Positions 34,210 through 43,113 of a DNA stretch of 64,000 nt are shown here, one piece after another. The position numbers and the translations under genes are program-made. Source of the DNA: CAISIP01 sp031396205 (GTDB taxonomy: Bacteria; Pseudomonadota; Gammaproteobacteria; Burkholderiales; Burkholderiaceae_C); contig JANNKH010000128.1 of NCBI GenBank assembly GCA_031396205.1, positions 1-64,000 on the forward strand. The letters run 5' to 3'. Under the pieces are notes generated by a model. The model had not been told where the DNA came from, ran no database searches, and saw only the letters and a list, made by a program, of their open reading frames with translations. Each line of letters starts with the position of its first letter. Position 1 is the first letter of the stretch.

Positions 34210-34325
34210 GGTGCGATCGCAGATAAGTGACGGGGTTCCCGGATTCGGGCATGGCATTCTTTTAGTTTAGCCGGGCGCATCGGCAACGGCGATCCTCTGA
34301 ACAATTGTGGCTATGCTAGCTACCC

Positions 34326-34964
34326 ATGAAGCTTTACAACTACTTCCGCTCCTCGGCGTCGTTCCGGGTGCGCATCGCGTTGGCGCTCAAGCAATTGCCC
34401 TATGCGTATGTGGCCGTGCATCTGGCGCGGGGCGATCACAAGCAGCCGGCCTATGCCGATATCGTCGCAGACGGTCTGGTGCCGATGCTTGAAGTCGGCG
34501 CGCTGCGCCTGTCGCAGTCGCTGGCGATCATCGAGTACCTCGACGAGACCCATCCGCAGACCCGTTTACTGCCGGCTGACGCCGCGGACCGGGCCCGGGT
34601 GCGGTCGCTGGCGCAGAGCATCGCCTGTGAAATCCATCCGCTCAATAACCTGCGGGTACTCAAGTACCTGGTGCGCGATCTCAAGGTGGACGAAGCGGGC
34701 AAGCTCGTCTGGTACCGGCACTGGGTGCGCGAGGGACTGCTGGCGTTCGAACGGCAATTGGCGCAGTTGCCGAGGGGCCGCTACTGCTTCGGGGACAGCC
34801 CAACCCTGGCGGACTGCTGCCTGGTGCCGCAGATCTTCAACGGCCAGCGCTTCGATTGCGATTTCTCCGGCCTGCCACGCACCATGGCGGCATTCGACGC
34901 CTGCATGAGCCTGGACGCCTTCCAGGCGGCGCAACCGTCGGCTTGCCCGGATTTCGAGGCGTGA
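34326..34964 (+). CDS. maiA: maleylacetoacetate isomerase
   Basis: A 212-residue zeta-class glutathione transferase (tyrosine/homogentisate degradation: maleylacetoacetate to fumarylacetoacetate). The glutathione motif LYNYFRSSASFRVRIAL with the S-S-x-x-x-R active site lies at the N-terminus. DGLVPMLEVG with the cis-Pro, SLAIIEYLDE and the C-terminal YCFGDSPTLADCCLVPQIFN complete the family. No other homogentisate genes are adjacent. Confidence 0.92.
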   Translation: MKLYNYFRSSASFRVRIALALKQLPYAYVAVHLARGDHKQPAYADIVADGLVPMLEVGALRLSQSLAIIEYLDETHPQTRLLPADAADRARVRSLAQSIACEIHPLNNLRVLKYLVRDLKVDEAGKLVWYRHWVREGLLAFERQLAQLPRGRYCFGDSPTLADCCLVPQIFNGQRFDCDFSGLPRTMAAFDACMSLDAFQAAQPSACPDFEA

Positions 34965-35031
34965 GGCAGGGTTTGGATATCGACGGTGCCGACCCTTGCG
35001 ACCGTCCTTCGACCCTGGCGGCCTGCCCCTG

Positions 35032-35841
35032 ATGCGTGCAACGTTGCATCCCGATTGGCTGGTGCCGCAATGGCCGGCGCCCAGCAACGTCCATGCGCTG
35101 TTCACGACGCGTCACGGAGGCGTGTCGCAACCGCCCTTTGACAGCCTGAACCTGGGTCGTCCTTCGGGTGATGATGCCCAGGCGGTGCAGGTCAATCGTG
35201 AGCGGTTGGATCGTGCGCTGGGACGCGAGGCGAACTACCTCAGCCAGGTGCATGGCACTGCGTCGGTGCAATTGCAAGGCCTGGTCGAGCCTGGCGCGAT
35301 CGAGGCCGATGCCTGCACCAGCGCGACGCCTGGCGTGGTTTGCACGATTCGGGTGGCGGACTGCCTGCCGGTCCTGCTCGCACATGGCTCCGGCTGCGCC
35401 GTGGCGGCGGCCCATGCGGGCTGGCGTGGCCTCGCCCACGGCGTTCTGGAGTCCAATTTTGACCAGTTCCAAACACTGGTGTCCGGACAGGTGGGCGCAC
35501 CGTTGTCGCAGGAGGTTGCCGCTGGCACCCTTGCGTGGCTTGGGCCCTGCATCGGGCCTGGCGCATTCGAGGTTGGGGCGGAGGTGCGCGCCGATTTCGT
35601 GGCGCACGATCCGGCTATGGCGACCTGTTTCAAGGCCGGCCGGCCCGGCAAGTGGCTGGCGGATCTGGCTGCGCTGGCCCGGATGCGCCTGCAGGCCATG
35701 GGAGTCCACCGGATCCACGGCAATGACTCCAGCGCGCCGTGGTGCACCGTCAGCAACCCGTCACGGTTCTTTTCGCACCGGCGCGACAGCGTCCTCCTCG
35801 GTGGCAGCGGTCGCATGGCTGCCTGCGTCTGGTTGGACTGA
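35032..35841 (+). CDS. pgeF: peptidoglycan editing factor PgeF / purine nucleoside phosphorylase
   Basis: A 269-residue DUF152/laccase-domain protein. It shows ALFTTRHGGVSQPPFDSLNLG, SQVHGT with the metal His, TIRVADCLPVLLA with the zinc Cys, AAAHAGWRGLAHG with the second His and AWLGPCIGPGAFEVG. Members remove mis-incorporated L-Ser from peptidoglycan precursors (PgeF) and show purine nucleoside phosphorylase activity (YfiH/LACC1). The last 81 bases overlap a convergent membrane-protein gene. ATG 35032 is preferred to a TTG at 34996. Confidence 0.9.
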   Translation: MRATLHPDWLVPQWPAPSNVHALFTTRHGGVSQPPFDSLNLGRPSGDDAQAVQVNRERLDRALGREANYLSQVHGTASVQLQGLVEPGAIEADACTSATPGVVCTIRVADCLPVLLAHGSGCAVAAAHAGWRGLAHGVLESNFDQFQTLVSGQVGAPLSQEVAAGTLAWLGPCIGPGAFEVGAEVRADFVAHDPAMATCFKAGRPGKWLADLAALARMRLQAMGVHRIHGNDSSAPWCTVSNPSRFFSHRRDSVLLGGSGRMAACVWLD

Positions 35842-36033
35842 CGCCGCGTCGCGCGCACGCAGCGCGCGCCTGCGCGCGGGCGATCGCATCAGGTACATCA
35901 CGAGCGAAACCGGCGCCAGGCCGTACAGCACGAAGGTGATGATGGCCCCAAGCACGGTCCCGTTGCTGCTGGTGGCTTCTGCCACTGCCATCATCAGGGT
36001 TACGTAGATCCAGGCGATAGGAACGAGGTACAT
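35761..36033 (-). CDS. small conserved membrane protein
   Basis: A 90-residue protein with two transmembrane segments (residues 3-22, YLVPIAWIYVTLMMAVAEA, and 27-50, GAIITFVLYGLAPVSLVMYL). A basic, Ala-rich tail follows, and its coding end overlaps pgeF by 81 bases on the opposite strand. The N-terminal wording is one I associate with uncharacterised Burkholderiales membrane proteins. It is divergent from phaC. Function is unknown. Confidence 0.75.
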   Translation of the reverse strand: MYLVPIAWIYVTLMMAVAEATSSNGTVLGAIITFVLYGLAPVSLVMYLMRSPARRRALRARDAASVQPDAGSHATAATEEDAVAPVRKEP

Positions 36034-36122
36034 TGGTTGGCAAGTCGGGGCGCAGCCGTCAGTTTAACGAAGGAGAGGTCTGCGATACTGTCTGTTGGAC
36101 CGATAGCCATTCAGGTGACACG

Positions 36123-37850
36123 ATGACACAGGATAATTCCGACTTCTGGCGCCAGTCGGCACAGCAGATGCAAGAGAACATGGCGAGCACCTGGGCTGGT
36201 GCCATGCAGGCGATGCAGAACCTGATGCCGCCGATACAGGCAGGTTTGCCTGGCTTGCCGGATATGGCGCCGCCGTCTCCGCTCCATTTTTCGCCTGCCA
36301 AATTGCAGCAGCTGCAGCAGCAGTACCTGCAGGAGGCAGCAGGACTGTGGACACAATCGATCGAGGGTAAGCCTCAAACGCGCGACAAACGTTTTGCCGA
36401 CCAGGCATGGAGCGGTAACCCGATGGCCGCCTTCGCCGTAGCGAACTACCTGCTCAATTCGCGCGCACTGATCGGCCTGGCCGATGCCGTGGACGCGGAC
36501 GTGAAGACACGTGCCCGGGTGCGTTTTGCGGTGGAGCAGTGGCTGGCCGCGGCCGCCCCGAGCAACTTCCTGGCGCTCAACGCCGAGGCACAGAAAAAGG
36601 CGATCGAGACCCGGGGCGAAAGCATCGCCAAGGGTCTGCAGAACCTGTTGCACGACATCCGCCAGGGGCATGTGTCGATGACCGACGAAAGCCTGTTCGA
36701 GGTGGGCCGCAACGTGGCCACGACCGAAGGCGCCGTGGTCTACGAGAACGCGCTGTTCCAGCTGCTCGAGTACAAGCCGCTGACGACCAAGGTGTACGAA
36801 AAGCCCTTGCTGCTGATCCCGCCTTGCATCAACAAGTACTACATACTGGACCTGCAGCCCGAAAACTCGCTCGTGCGCTATGCCGTGGACCAGGGTCACC
36901 GTACCTTCGTTGTCAGCTGGCGCAATCCCGATGCATCGCTGGCCAAGGCGAGCTGGGACGACTACATCGAGGATGCCGCCATCAAAGCTATTGCCGTGGT
37001 GCGGGACATCACCACGGCCAAGACGATCAACGCATTGGGCTTTTGTGTGGGCGGCACCATGCTGGCCACGGCGCTGGCGGTACTGGCGCAGCGCGGCGAG
37101 AAACCGGTGGCCAGCGCAACCTTTCTGACCACGCTGCTCGATTTCACCGATACCGGCATCCTGGATGTGTTCATCGATGAATCGTTCGTCACGTACCGCG
37201 AACGCGAAATGGGGCAGGGTGGCCTGATGAAGGGCCAGGACCTGGCGTCGACCTTCTCGTTCCTGCGGCCGGTGGATCTGGTATGGAACTATGTCGTTGG
37301 CAACTACCTCAAGGGCGAGACGCCGCCACCATTCGACCTGCTGTACTGGAACAGTGACTCGACCAACCTGCCAGGTCCTTTTTATGCCTGGTACCTGCGC
37401 AACACCTATCTCGAGAACCGACTGGTCAAGCCGGGCAAGGCGGTCGTCTGCGGGGAAAAAATAGACTTGCGCAAGGTCGATCTGCCGGTCTACGTGTACG
37501 GGTCGCGCGAGGACCATATCGTTCCCATTGGTGGTGCCTATGCGTCGACGCAGCACTTGCCGGGCAAGAAGCGTTTCGTGATGGGTGCGTCGGGACATAT
37601 TGCCGGCGTCATCAACGCGCCCGCCAAGAACAAGCGCAGCCATTGGATCGGTCCTGCAGACCAGTTCCCGCCGCAGGTCGATGACTGGATTGGCAGCGCC
37701 CAGGAGCGTCCCGGCAGCTGGTGGCCGGATTGGGCGGCCTGGCTCAAGAGCCATGCCGGCAAGCAGATTGCGGCACCTAAATCCTACGGTCGCGCAAAAT
37801 ACAAGTCTATCGAGGCGGCACCGGGTCGCTATGTCAAGGCCAAGGCCTGA
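36123..37850 (+). CDS. phaC: class I poly(3-hydroxyalkanoate) synthase
   Basis: A 575-residue class I PHA synthase that polymerises 3-hydroxybutyryl-CoA on granules. The lipase-like box GFCVGGTMLATAL holds the nucleophilic Cys near residue 305. The Asp of GSREDHIVP and the His of GASGHIAGVINAP complete the triad, and the PhaC N-domain covers residues 70-240. The C-terminus GSWWPDWAAWLKSHAGKQI is typical of class I. It is followed by phaA after 24 bases. ATG 36123 gives the usual N-terminus. Confidence 0.95.
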   Translation: MTQDNSDFWRQSAQQMQENMASTWAGAMQAMQNLMPPIQAGLPGLPDMAPPSPLHFSPAKLQQLQQQYLQEAAGLWTQSIEGKPQTRDKRFADQAWSGNPMAAFAVANYLLNSRALIGLADAVDADVKTRARVRFAVEQWLAAAAPSNFLALNAEAQKKAIETRGESIAKGLQNLLHDIRQGHVSMTDESLFEVGRNVATTEGAVVYENALFQLLEYKPLTTKVYEKPLLLIPPCINKYYILDLQPENSLVRYAVDQGHRTFVVSWRNPDASLAKASWDDYIEDAAIKAIAVVRDITTAKTINALGFCVGGTMLATALAVLAQRGEKPVASATFLTTLLDFTDTGILDVFIDESFVTYREREMGQGGLMKGQDLASTFSFLRPVDLVWNYVVGNYLKGETPPPFDLLYWNSDSTNLPGPFYAWYLRNTYLENRLVKPGKAVVCGEKIDLRKVDLPVYVYGSREDHIVPIGGAYASTQHLPGKKRFVMGASGHIAGVINAPAKNKRSHWIGPADQFPPQVDDWIGSAQERPGSWWPDWAAWLKSHAGKQIAAPKSYGRAKYKSIEAAPGRYVKAKA

Positions 37851-37874
37851 ATTCGCATATCAAAGGAGATAGCA

Positions 37875-39053
37875 ATGGAAGAAATCGTCATCGTCGCCGC
37901 AACCCGCACCGCCGTGGGCAAGTTTGGCGGAACACTGGCCAAGACGCCGGCCACCGAACTGGGCGCCGTAGTGATCGCCGAGCTGCTCAAGCGCAGTGGT
38001 GTCGCCGCCGAGCAGGTAGGTGAGGTCATCATGGGCCAGGTGCTGGCAGCCGGCGCCGGGCAGAATCCGGCGCGGCAAGCCCTGATGAAGAGCGGTTTGA
38101 ACCAGTCCACACCGGCGCTGACCATCAACGCGGTATGTGGTTCCGGACTGAAGGCGGTCATGCTGGCCGCGCAGGCCGTGGCCTATGGCGACAGCGAGAT
38201 CGTGATTGCCGGCGGCCAGGAGAACATGAGCGCATCGCCGCATGTGCTGCTGGGCTCGCGTGAAGGCCAGCGCATGGGAGACTGGAAGATGATCGATTCA
38301 ATGATCGTCGATGGCCTGTGGGATGTGTATAACCAGTACCACATGGGCGTCACGGCCGAGAACGTGGCGCGCAAATACGGCATCACGCGCGAGGCCCAGG
38401 ACGCGCTGGCGCTAGCCAGCCAGCAAAAGGCGGCGGCAGCCCAGGAGGCAGGCCGGTTCAAGGACGAGATCGTGTCGGTCAGCATCGCCCAGCGCAAGGG
38501 CGACCCGATCGTGTTTTCCGCCGACGAGTTCATCAACAAGAAGACTAGTGCGCAGGCGCTGGCTGGATTGCGGCCCGCCTTTGACAAGGCCGGCGGAGTT
38601 ACCGCCGGAAATGCTTCCGGGCTCAATGACGGCGCCGCCGCCGTCATGGTCATGACAGCCAGGAAAGCCGCATCGCTGGGTCTCAAACCCCTGGGCCGGA
38701 TCGCCAGCTTTGCCACCAGCGGCCTGGACCCGACGCTGATGGGCATGGGGCCGGTGCCAGCGTCGACCAAGGCGCTGGAGCGCGCCGGATGGAAGGCCAA
38801 GGATCTCGACTTGCTGGAGATCAATGAGGCGTTTGCTGCCCAAGCGTGTGCCGTGCACCAGGAAATGGGCTGGGATACGAGCAAGGTCAACGTCAATGGC
38901 GGTGCCATTGCCATCGGTCATCCCATTGGCGCGTCCGGTTGCCGCATACTGGTAACCTTGCTGCACGAAATGCAAAAGCGCGACGCCAAGAAAGGCATCG
39001 CCTCGCTGTGCATCGGCGGCGGCATGGGTGTGGCGCTGACCATCGAGCGTTGA
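37875..39053 (+). CDS. phaA: acetyl-CoA acetyltransferase (beta-ketothiolase)
   Basis: A 392-residue biosynthetic thiolase that joins two acetyl-CoA. The acylated Cys lies in TINAVCGSGLKAV (residue 88). The base His is in NVNGGAIAIGHPIGASG and the second Cys in ASLCIGGGMGVAL. An AAAGGAGATAG ribosome site precedes the ATG. It is the second gene of phaCAB. Confidence 0.96.
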   Translation: MEEIVIVAATRTAVGKFGGTLAKTPATELGAVVIAELLKRSGVAAEQVGEVIMGQVLAAGAGQNPARQALMKSGLNQSTPALTINAVCGSGLKAVMLAAQAVAYGDSEIVIAGGQENMSASPHVLLGSREGQRMGDWKMIDSMIVDGLWDVYNQYHMGVTAENVARKYGITREAQDALALASQQKAAAAQEAGRFKDEIVSVSIAQRKGDPIVFSADEFINKKTSAQALAGLRPAFDKAGGVTAGNASGLNDGAAAVMVMTARKAASLGLKPLGRIASFATSGLDPTLMGMGPVPASTKALERAGWKAKDLDLLEINEAFAAQACAVHQEMGWDTSKVNVNGGAIAIGHPIGASGCRILVTLLHEMQKRDAKKGIASLCIGGGMGVALTIER

Positions 39054-39096
39054 CCAGGACAATCTCGTAATACCAATTCAACCAGAGGAGATAACG

Positions 39097-39834
39097 ATGA
39101 GTCAAAAAATTGCATATGTGACCGGTGGCATGGGTGGCATCGGAACCGCGATCTGCCAGCGCCTGCACAAAGAGGGCTTCAAGGTCATTGCCGGATGCGG
39201 CCCGACCCGCGATCACATCAAATGGATCACCGAGCAGACGGCGCTGGGTTTTACCTTCTATGCCTCGGTTGGCAACGTCGGTGACTGGGATTCCACGGTC
39301 GCCGCCTTCTCCAAAACCAAGAGCGAGCATGGACCGATCGATGTATTGGTGAACAACGCCGGCATCACCAAGGACCGTATGTTCCTGAAGATGACCCGGG
39401 AAGACTGGGATGCGGTGATCGAAACCAATCTCAACTCGATGTTCAATGTGACCAAGCAGGTTGTGGCGGACATGGTCGAGAAGGGCTGGGGCCGGATCGT
39501 CAACATCAGCTCGGTCAACGGCGAAAAAGGTCAGGCTGGTCAAACCAACTACTCCGCGGCCAAGGCCGGCATGCACGGCTTTACGATGGCGCTGGCACAG
39601 GAGATGGCCACCAAGGGTGTGACGGTCAATACCGTGAGCCCGGGCTATATCGGCACCGACATGGTCAAGTCGATCCGTGAGGATGTGCTGGCCAAGATCG
39701 TTGCAACGATCCCGGTCAAACGCCTGGGTGAACCGAGCGAGATCGCATCGATCATTGCCTGGCTGGCGTCGGATGAAGGCGGTTACTCCACTGGTGCCGA
39801 CTTCTCGGTCAACGGTGGTTTGCACATGGGCTGA
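39097..39834 (+). CDS. phaB: acetoacetyl-CoA reductase
   Basis: A 245-residue short-chain dehydrogenase reducing acetoacetyl-CoA to (R)-3-hydroxybutyryl-CoA with NADPH. The cofactor motif VTGGMGGIGTAICQRL is at the N-terminus, NNAGIT follows at about residue 87, and the catalytic Ser-Tyr-Lys are in NISSVNGEKGQ and QTNYSAAKAG. ATG is preceded by GAGGAGATAAC. A strong terminator follows at 39864. Confidence 0.96.
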   Translation: MSQKIAYVTGGMGGIGTAICQRLHKEGFKVIAGCGPTRDHIKWITEQTALGFTFYASVGNVGDWDSTVAAFSKTKSEHGPIDVLVNNAGITKDRMFLKMTREDWDAVIETNLNSMFNVTKQVVADMVEKGWGRIVNISSVNGEKGQAGQTNYSAAKAGMHGFTMALAQEMATKGVTVNTVSPGYIGTDMVKSIREDVLAKIVATIPVKRLGEPSEIASIIAWLASDEGGYSTGADFSVNGGLHMG

Positions 39835-39863
39835 GGCGGGGCCAGCTAGCGCCGTCCGCTCTG

Positions 39864-39888
39864 AAGAACCCCGCGCTGCGGGGTTCTT
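39864..39888 (+). terminator. rho-independent terminator of phaCAB
   Basis: A perfect 11-bp stem (AAGAACCCCGC pairing with GCGGGGTTCTT) with a three-base loop GCT, ending in a short T-rich run, 30 bases after the phaB stop. Confidence 0.9.
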
Positions 39889-39961
39889 TGTCTCGGGTCG
39901 TCGAGCGCGTGAGGCACAGGGCACTGCTGTCCTTGCGCGACCACCGTACTGTCGTTTCCGT

Positions 39962-40825
39962 ATGCCCAATGCATTTGTCCGCTACGTAGCCGGGTTCGAG
40001 ACTCTGGTCCACCGGGGACGGCAGCTGGCGTCGGCGCCCTGCGATCCTCCGCAGCTGCAGCCGGTTGCTGGCGGCGCACCGGTGTGCCTGATTTTTTCGC
40101 CGCACCCTGATGACGAGGCCATCAGCGGAGCCCTGCCCTGGCGCCTGCGCAGCGAGGCTGGTTGGCGGGTGGTGAACGTGGCGGTGACACTGGGCAGCCT
40201 GGTCCAGCGCCGTGCCGAGCGTTGGCTCGAACTGCGTCGATGCTGCGACTTTCTGGGTTTTGATCTGGTCAGCGCTTCGGGCGAGTCAGTTCATGGATTG
40301 GAACGCATCAGTCCGCAGACTGCGTCGGCCGAGCCCCGGTATTGGGCTGACTGCGTGGCGCGCGTGGCTGCCCTGCTGTCCCATTTCGGGCCTCGGGTGG
40401 TGGTGTGCCCGCATGCGCTGGACGGACATCCGGCCCATATGGGAACCCATCACCTTGTGCTCGATGCATTGCGCCGGCTCGATCCATCGCCCGGGCCCCA
40501 TGTGCTGCAGAGCGAATACTGGAACACCCAGATGCAGCCCGGGTTGATGGTCGAACTCGGCCGTCGGCAGGTGGCGGACCTGATCGCCGCGCTGAGCCTG
40601 CATGCGGGGGAGGTTGCGCGCAATCCTTACCACCTGACCTTGCCCGCCTGGTTCATGGATGGTGTGCGCCGCGGCGCTGAACGCGTGGGCGTCGCTGGCC
40701 GTGCGACGCCTGACTTCGCTTTTGCGGCCCTGTATGGCTGGCAACGCTGGCATGCCGGCACACTGGAGCCGGTGCCACCGCGGCTGATGCCGCTGGCGAC
40801 AACTATCGATCCGTTTTTTGCCTGA
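39962..40825 (+). CDS. PIG-L family deacetylase
   Basis: A 287-residue zinc-dependent N-deacetylase of the LmbE/PIG-L family. The signature IFSPHPDDEAISGAL lies at about residues 45-59, giving His and Asp zinc ligands plus the catalytic Asp. The third zinc ligand is in CPHALDGHPAHMGTHH near residue 160. Substrates are N-acetylated sugars or sugar conjugates; here unknown. It starts 73 bases after the phaB terminator, so it is a separate unit, and it overlaps the convergent HCCA isomerase gene by 23 bases. Confidence 0.88.
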   Translation: MPNAFVRYVAGFETLVHRGRQLASAPCDPPQLQPVAGGAPVCLIFSPHPDDEAISGALPWRLRSEAGWRVVNVAVTLGSLVQRRAERWLELRRCCDFLGFDLVSASGESVHGLERISPQTASAEPRYWADCVARVAALLSHFGPRVVVCPHALDGHPAHMGTHHLVLDALRRLDPSPGPHVLQSEYWNTQMQPGLMVELGRRQVADLIAALSLHAGEVARNPYHLTLPAWFMDGVRRGAERVGVAGRATPDFAFAALYGWQRWHAGTLEPVPPRLMPLATTIDPFFA

Positions 40826-41414
40826 GCGCCGCTGCGCGCACCAGTGCCAGCCGGTCATTGCCAAAATACATGTCGTCGCCGACAAACAGTGTCGGGGATC
40901 CAAAACCGCCACGCAGCACCAGTTCGTCGCCGTTGGCCTTGAGCTGGTCCTTGACGGCCGGCTGAGCGATACCTAGCGCCAATGCCTCTGGCGCGATGCC
41001 GCAACGATGGCAGATATCGGCCAGTACCCGGTCGTTTGCGATATCGAGGTCGCATCCCCAATAGGCTTCAAATACGGCCCGCGCGAAGCGCAGCATGTGG
41101 TCTGGTCGATCGGACAGCCAGACGCATCCGCGCATGGCTTTGACACTGTTGACCGGAAACACGGAAGGCGGCATGGTGATGGCAAGGCCGCTGATCCGTG
41201 CCCAGTCCTGAATATCCTTTTGCATATGGCGCTGCTTGGCGGGCACCGGATTGTCGCGTTGCGCATAGACGCTGGGATTGACGGCATTGAAAACACCGCC
41301 AACCAGGATCGGCCGCCACTGGATGTCCACGCCGATGTCGGCGGCCATGGGCTGGACGTTGTGAAACGCCAGGTAGGTCCAGGGACTGGAGCAATCGAAA
41401 AAGAACTCGATCAT
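40803..41414 (-). CDS. 2-hydroxychromene-2-carboxylate isomerase family (DsbA-like)
   Basis: A 203-residue kappa-class glutathione transferase-like protein. The N-terminal IEFFFDCSSPWTYLAFHNV carries the glutathione Ser. Then come IQWRPILVGGVFNAVN, the cis-Pro region of the thioredoxin fold, and the C-terminal RGGFGSPTLFVGDDMYFGNDRL. HCCA isomerase acts in naphthalene degradation, but most homologues have unknown substrates. Its ATG overlaps the stop of an upstream GST stub by four bases (ATGA). Confidence 0.86.
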   Translation of the reverse strand: MIEFFFDCSSPWTYLAFHNVQPMAADIGVDIQWRPILVGGVFNAVNPSVYAQRDNPVPAKQRHMQKDIQDWARISGLAITMPPSVFPVNSVKAMRGCVWLSDRPDHMLRFARAVFEAYWGCDLDIANDRVLADICHRCGIAPEALALGIAQPAVKDQLKANGDELVLRGGFGSPTLFVGDDMYFGNDRLALVRAAALRQKTDR

Positions 41415-41617
41415 GCCGGGTTCTGGCTTGCCCGCCCCGGCGAATGGTCCACGATCGCAGGCATCCGGTTGTTGGGGCTGATGGCCAGGAAGTCAGGATG
41501 GAACTGTTCGCCCCGCCCGATGTTGACTGGCATCAGTCGATAGGCCAGGCCGCATTCTTCCAGCATGATGGAGATCTTCCATCCATTCGGAGTGGGCCAG
41601 TAATGCAGGTCGATCAT
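41411..41617 (-). pseudogene. glutathione S-transferase N-terminal domain stub
   Basis: A 68-residue frame (ATG 41617) that begins as a YfcG/Ure2p-like GST: LHYWPTPNGWKISIMLEECG, then a long match ending SPNNRMPAIVDHSP. Full proteins have about 200 residues with a helical C-terminal domain. Here the sequence leaves the family right after VDHSP and stops nine residues later, at the ATG of the isomerase gene. Either a deletion fused the GST head to the isomerase, or the stub acts as a translated leader. Confidence 0.65.
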
Positions 41618-41793
41618 GGTGCGCTTGTTTATCAGCCACGCAAGGCTTGACACGCATGATAAGGTGCAGTTGTTGTCGCTTGGAAGAAACAATTGCGACT
41701 GTTTTACCATTGCACCGGCTGCTGCAGTAGTAAGCTTCGACGGATGAACGCCGAGTCGATGCTTGTCGGGAGTCCGCGCGGCGCCCACAGAAC

Positions 41794-43113
41794 ATGTCCA
41801 TGATGGATTCCGGCCACGCCTATGTAACGCCAGAAGAACTCCGCATCGGGCTTTACATCGAACTGGAGCTCGGATGGATGTCGCATCCGTTTCCAAAAGG
41901 CAGTTTCAAGATAAGCTCGCTGCGGCAGATTGAAACCGTGCGCAGCCTGGGGCTCAAACGGGTGCGTACCATTCCGGCACGCAGTGATCCGGCATCGGAG
42001 CCTGAAGCCGTTGCTCCGGCCGCAGAACCCGAACCCGCGAACGATGCGCCCGGGCAGAGCGCAGGCGCCACGCTCTCCGAGGCTGATGCAGCGTCCCGAT
42101 TGCAGCGCGAGCGTCAGGCCGCACTCATTGCCGCCCAGCGCGCAAGTCTGGCTATGTGCGATCAGCAATTCGACGCCGCCATACGACAGTATCGGCAGGT
42201 GCTTGACAGCATCGATCCGGAGCCCGATTCGGCGGCGGCCCTGTGTCAGCAACTGGTTGCGTCGCTGGTTGGCGACATGCTGGGTCAGAACGAATCGTCG
42301 ATCCGGCTGCTGTCCGAGACTACTGGCGACCGGGCCTGGATGCATCCGGTCAACGTGACGGTTTTGGCGTTGCTGCTCGGCAAGGCACTGGGCATGCCGG
42401 CCAACATATTGCGCGATCTGGGTGTGGCTGCCTTCCTGCACGATGTGGGCAAGACCCGACTTCCCGATCGTGTGCGTCTGTCCCATTCCAACTTCGCGCC
42501 GGCAGAATACAAGCAGTATCAGAGCCACGTCGGCCTGGGCATTGTCATTGCGCAGCGCCTCGCGCTGCCGATCGATGTCCAGCGCACGATCGCGCAACAC
42601 CATGAAATGATGGACGGAAGCGGGTTCCCGCGCCAGCTTCGGGGCCCCGAAATCAGCCAGTCGGGCAAAGTGCTGGCGCTGGTCAATCGCTACGAAAACA
42701 TGTGCAATCCGGCGCGGCCATCGGCTGCCGTGACCCCGCATGAGGCCTTGTCGTTGATCTTCGCGCAGATGAAGGAGCGGCATGACATCGCGGTGCTCGC
42801 TGCGTTCATCCGGATGATGGGTGTGTATCCACCGGGCTCGGTGGTGCAGCTCTCGGACGGACGACACGCCCTGGTGGTTTCGGTCAATTCGGCCCGCCCG
42901 CTCAAGCCGCGTGTCATCGTGCATGAGCCCCGTATCGCAAAGGAGGAGGCCTTGATCCTGGATCTTGAACAAGCGCCATCGGCTGGTATCCGGCGCAGCA
43001 TCCGACCCGACCTGCTTCCCCGCGCAGCGATGGACTACCTGTCGCCGCGCCAGCGCATCTGTTATTTCTTTGAGCGGGCCGCGGATCCGGCGCGCGGCGA
43101 GATCGTGTTGTGA
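41794..43113 (+). CDS. HD-GYP domain cyclic-di-GMP phosphodiesterase
   Basis: A 439-residue cytoplasmic protein: DUF3391 N-terminal domain (residues 5-60, VTPEELRIGLYIELELGW), an Ala/Glu-rich linker, then an HD-GYP domain. The HD pair is in AAFLHDVGKTRLPD. HVGLGI and QHHEMMDGSGFP follow, with GFP in place of GYP. These residues bind the metal centre that hydrolyses c-di-GMP to GMP. The last bases overlap the GTG start of the next gene, which encodes the opposite activity. Confidence 0.92.
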   Translation: MSMMDSGHAYVTPEELRIGLYIELELGWMSHPFPKGSFKISSLRQIETVRSLGLKRVRTIPARSDPASEPEAVAPAAEPEPANDAPGQSAGATLSEADAASRLQRERQAALIAAQRASLAMCDQQFDAAIRQYRQVLDSIDPEPDSAAALCQQLVASLVGDMLGQNESSIRLLSETTGDRAWMHPVNVTVLALLLGKALGMPANILRDLGVAAFLHDVGKTRLPDRVRLSHSNFAPAEYKQYQSHVGLGIVIAQRLALPIDVQRTIAQHHEMMDGSGFPRQLRGPEISQSGKVLALVNRYENMCNPARPSAAVTPHEALSLIFAQMKERHDIAVLAAFIRMMGVYPPGSVVQLSDGRHALVVSVNSARPLKPRVIVHEPRIAKEEALILDLEQAPSAGIRRSIRPDLLPRAAMDYLSPRQRICYFFERAADPARGEIVL

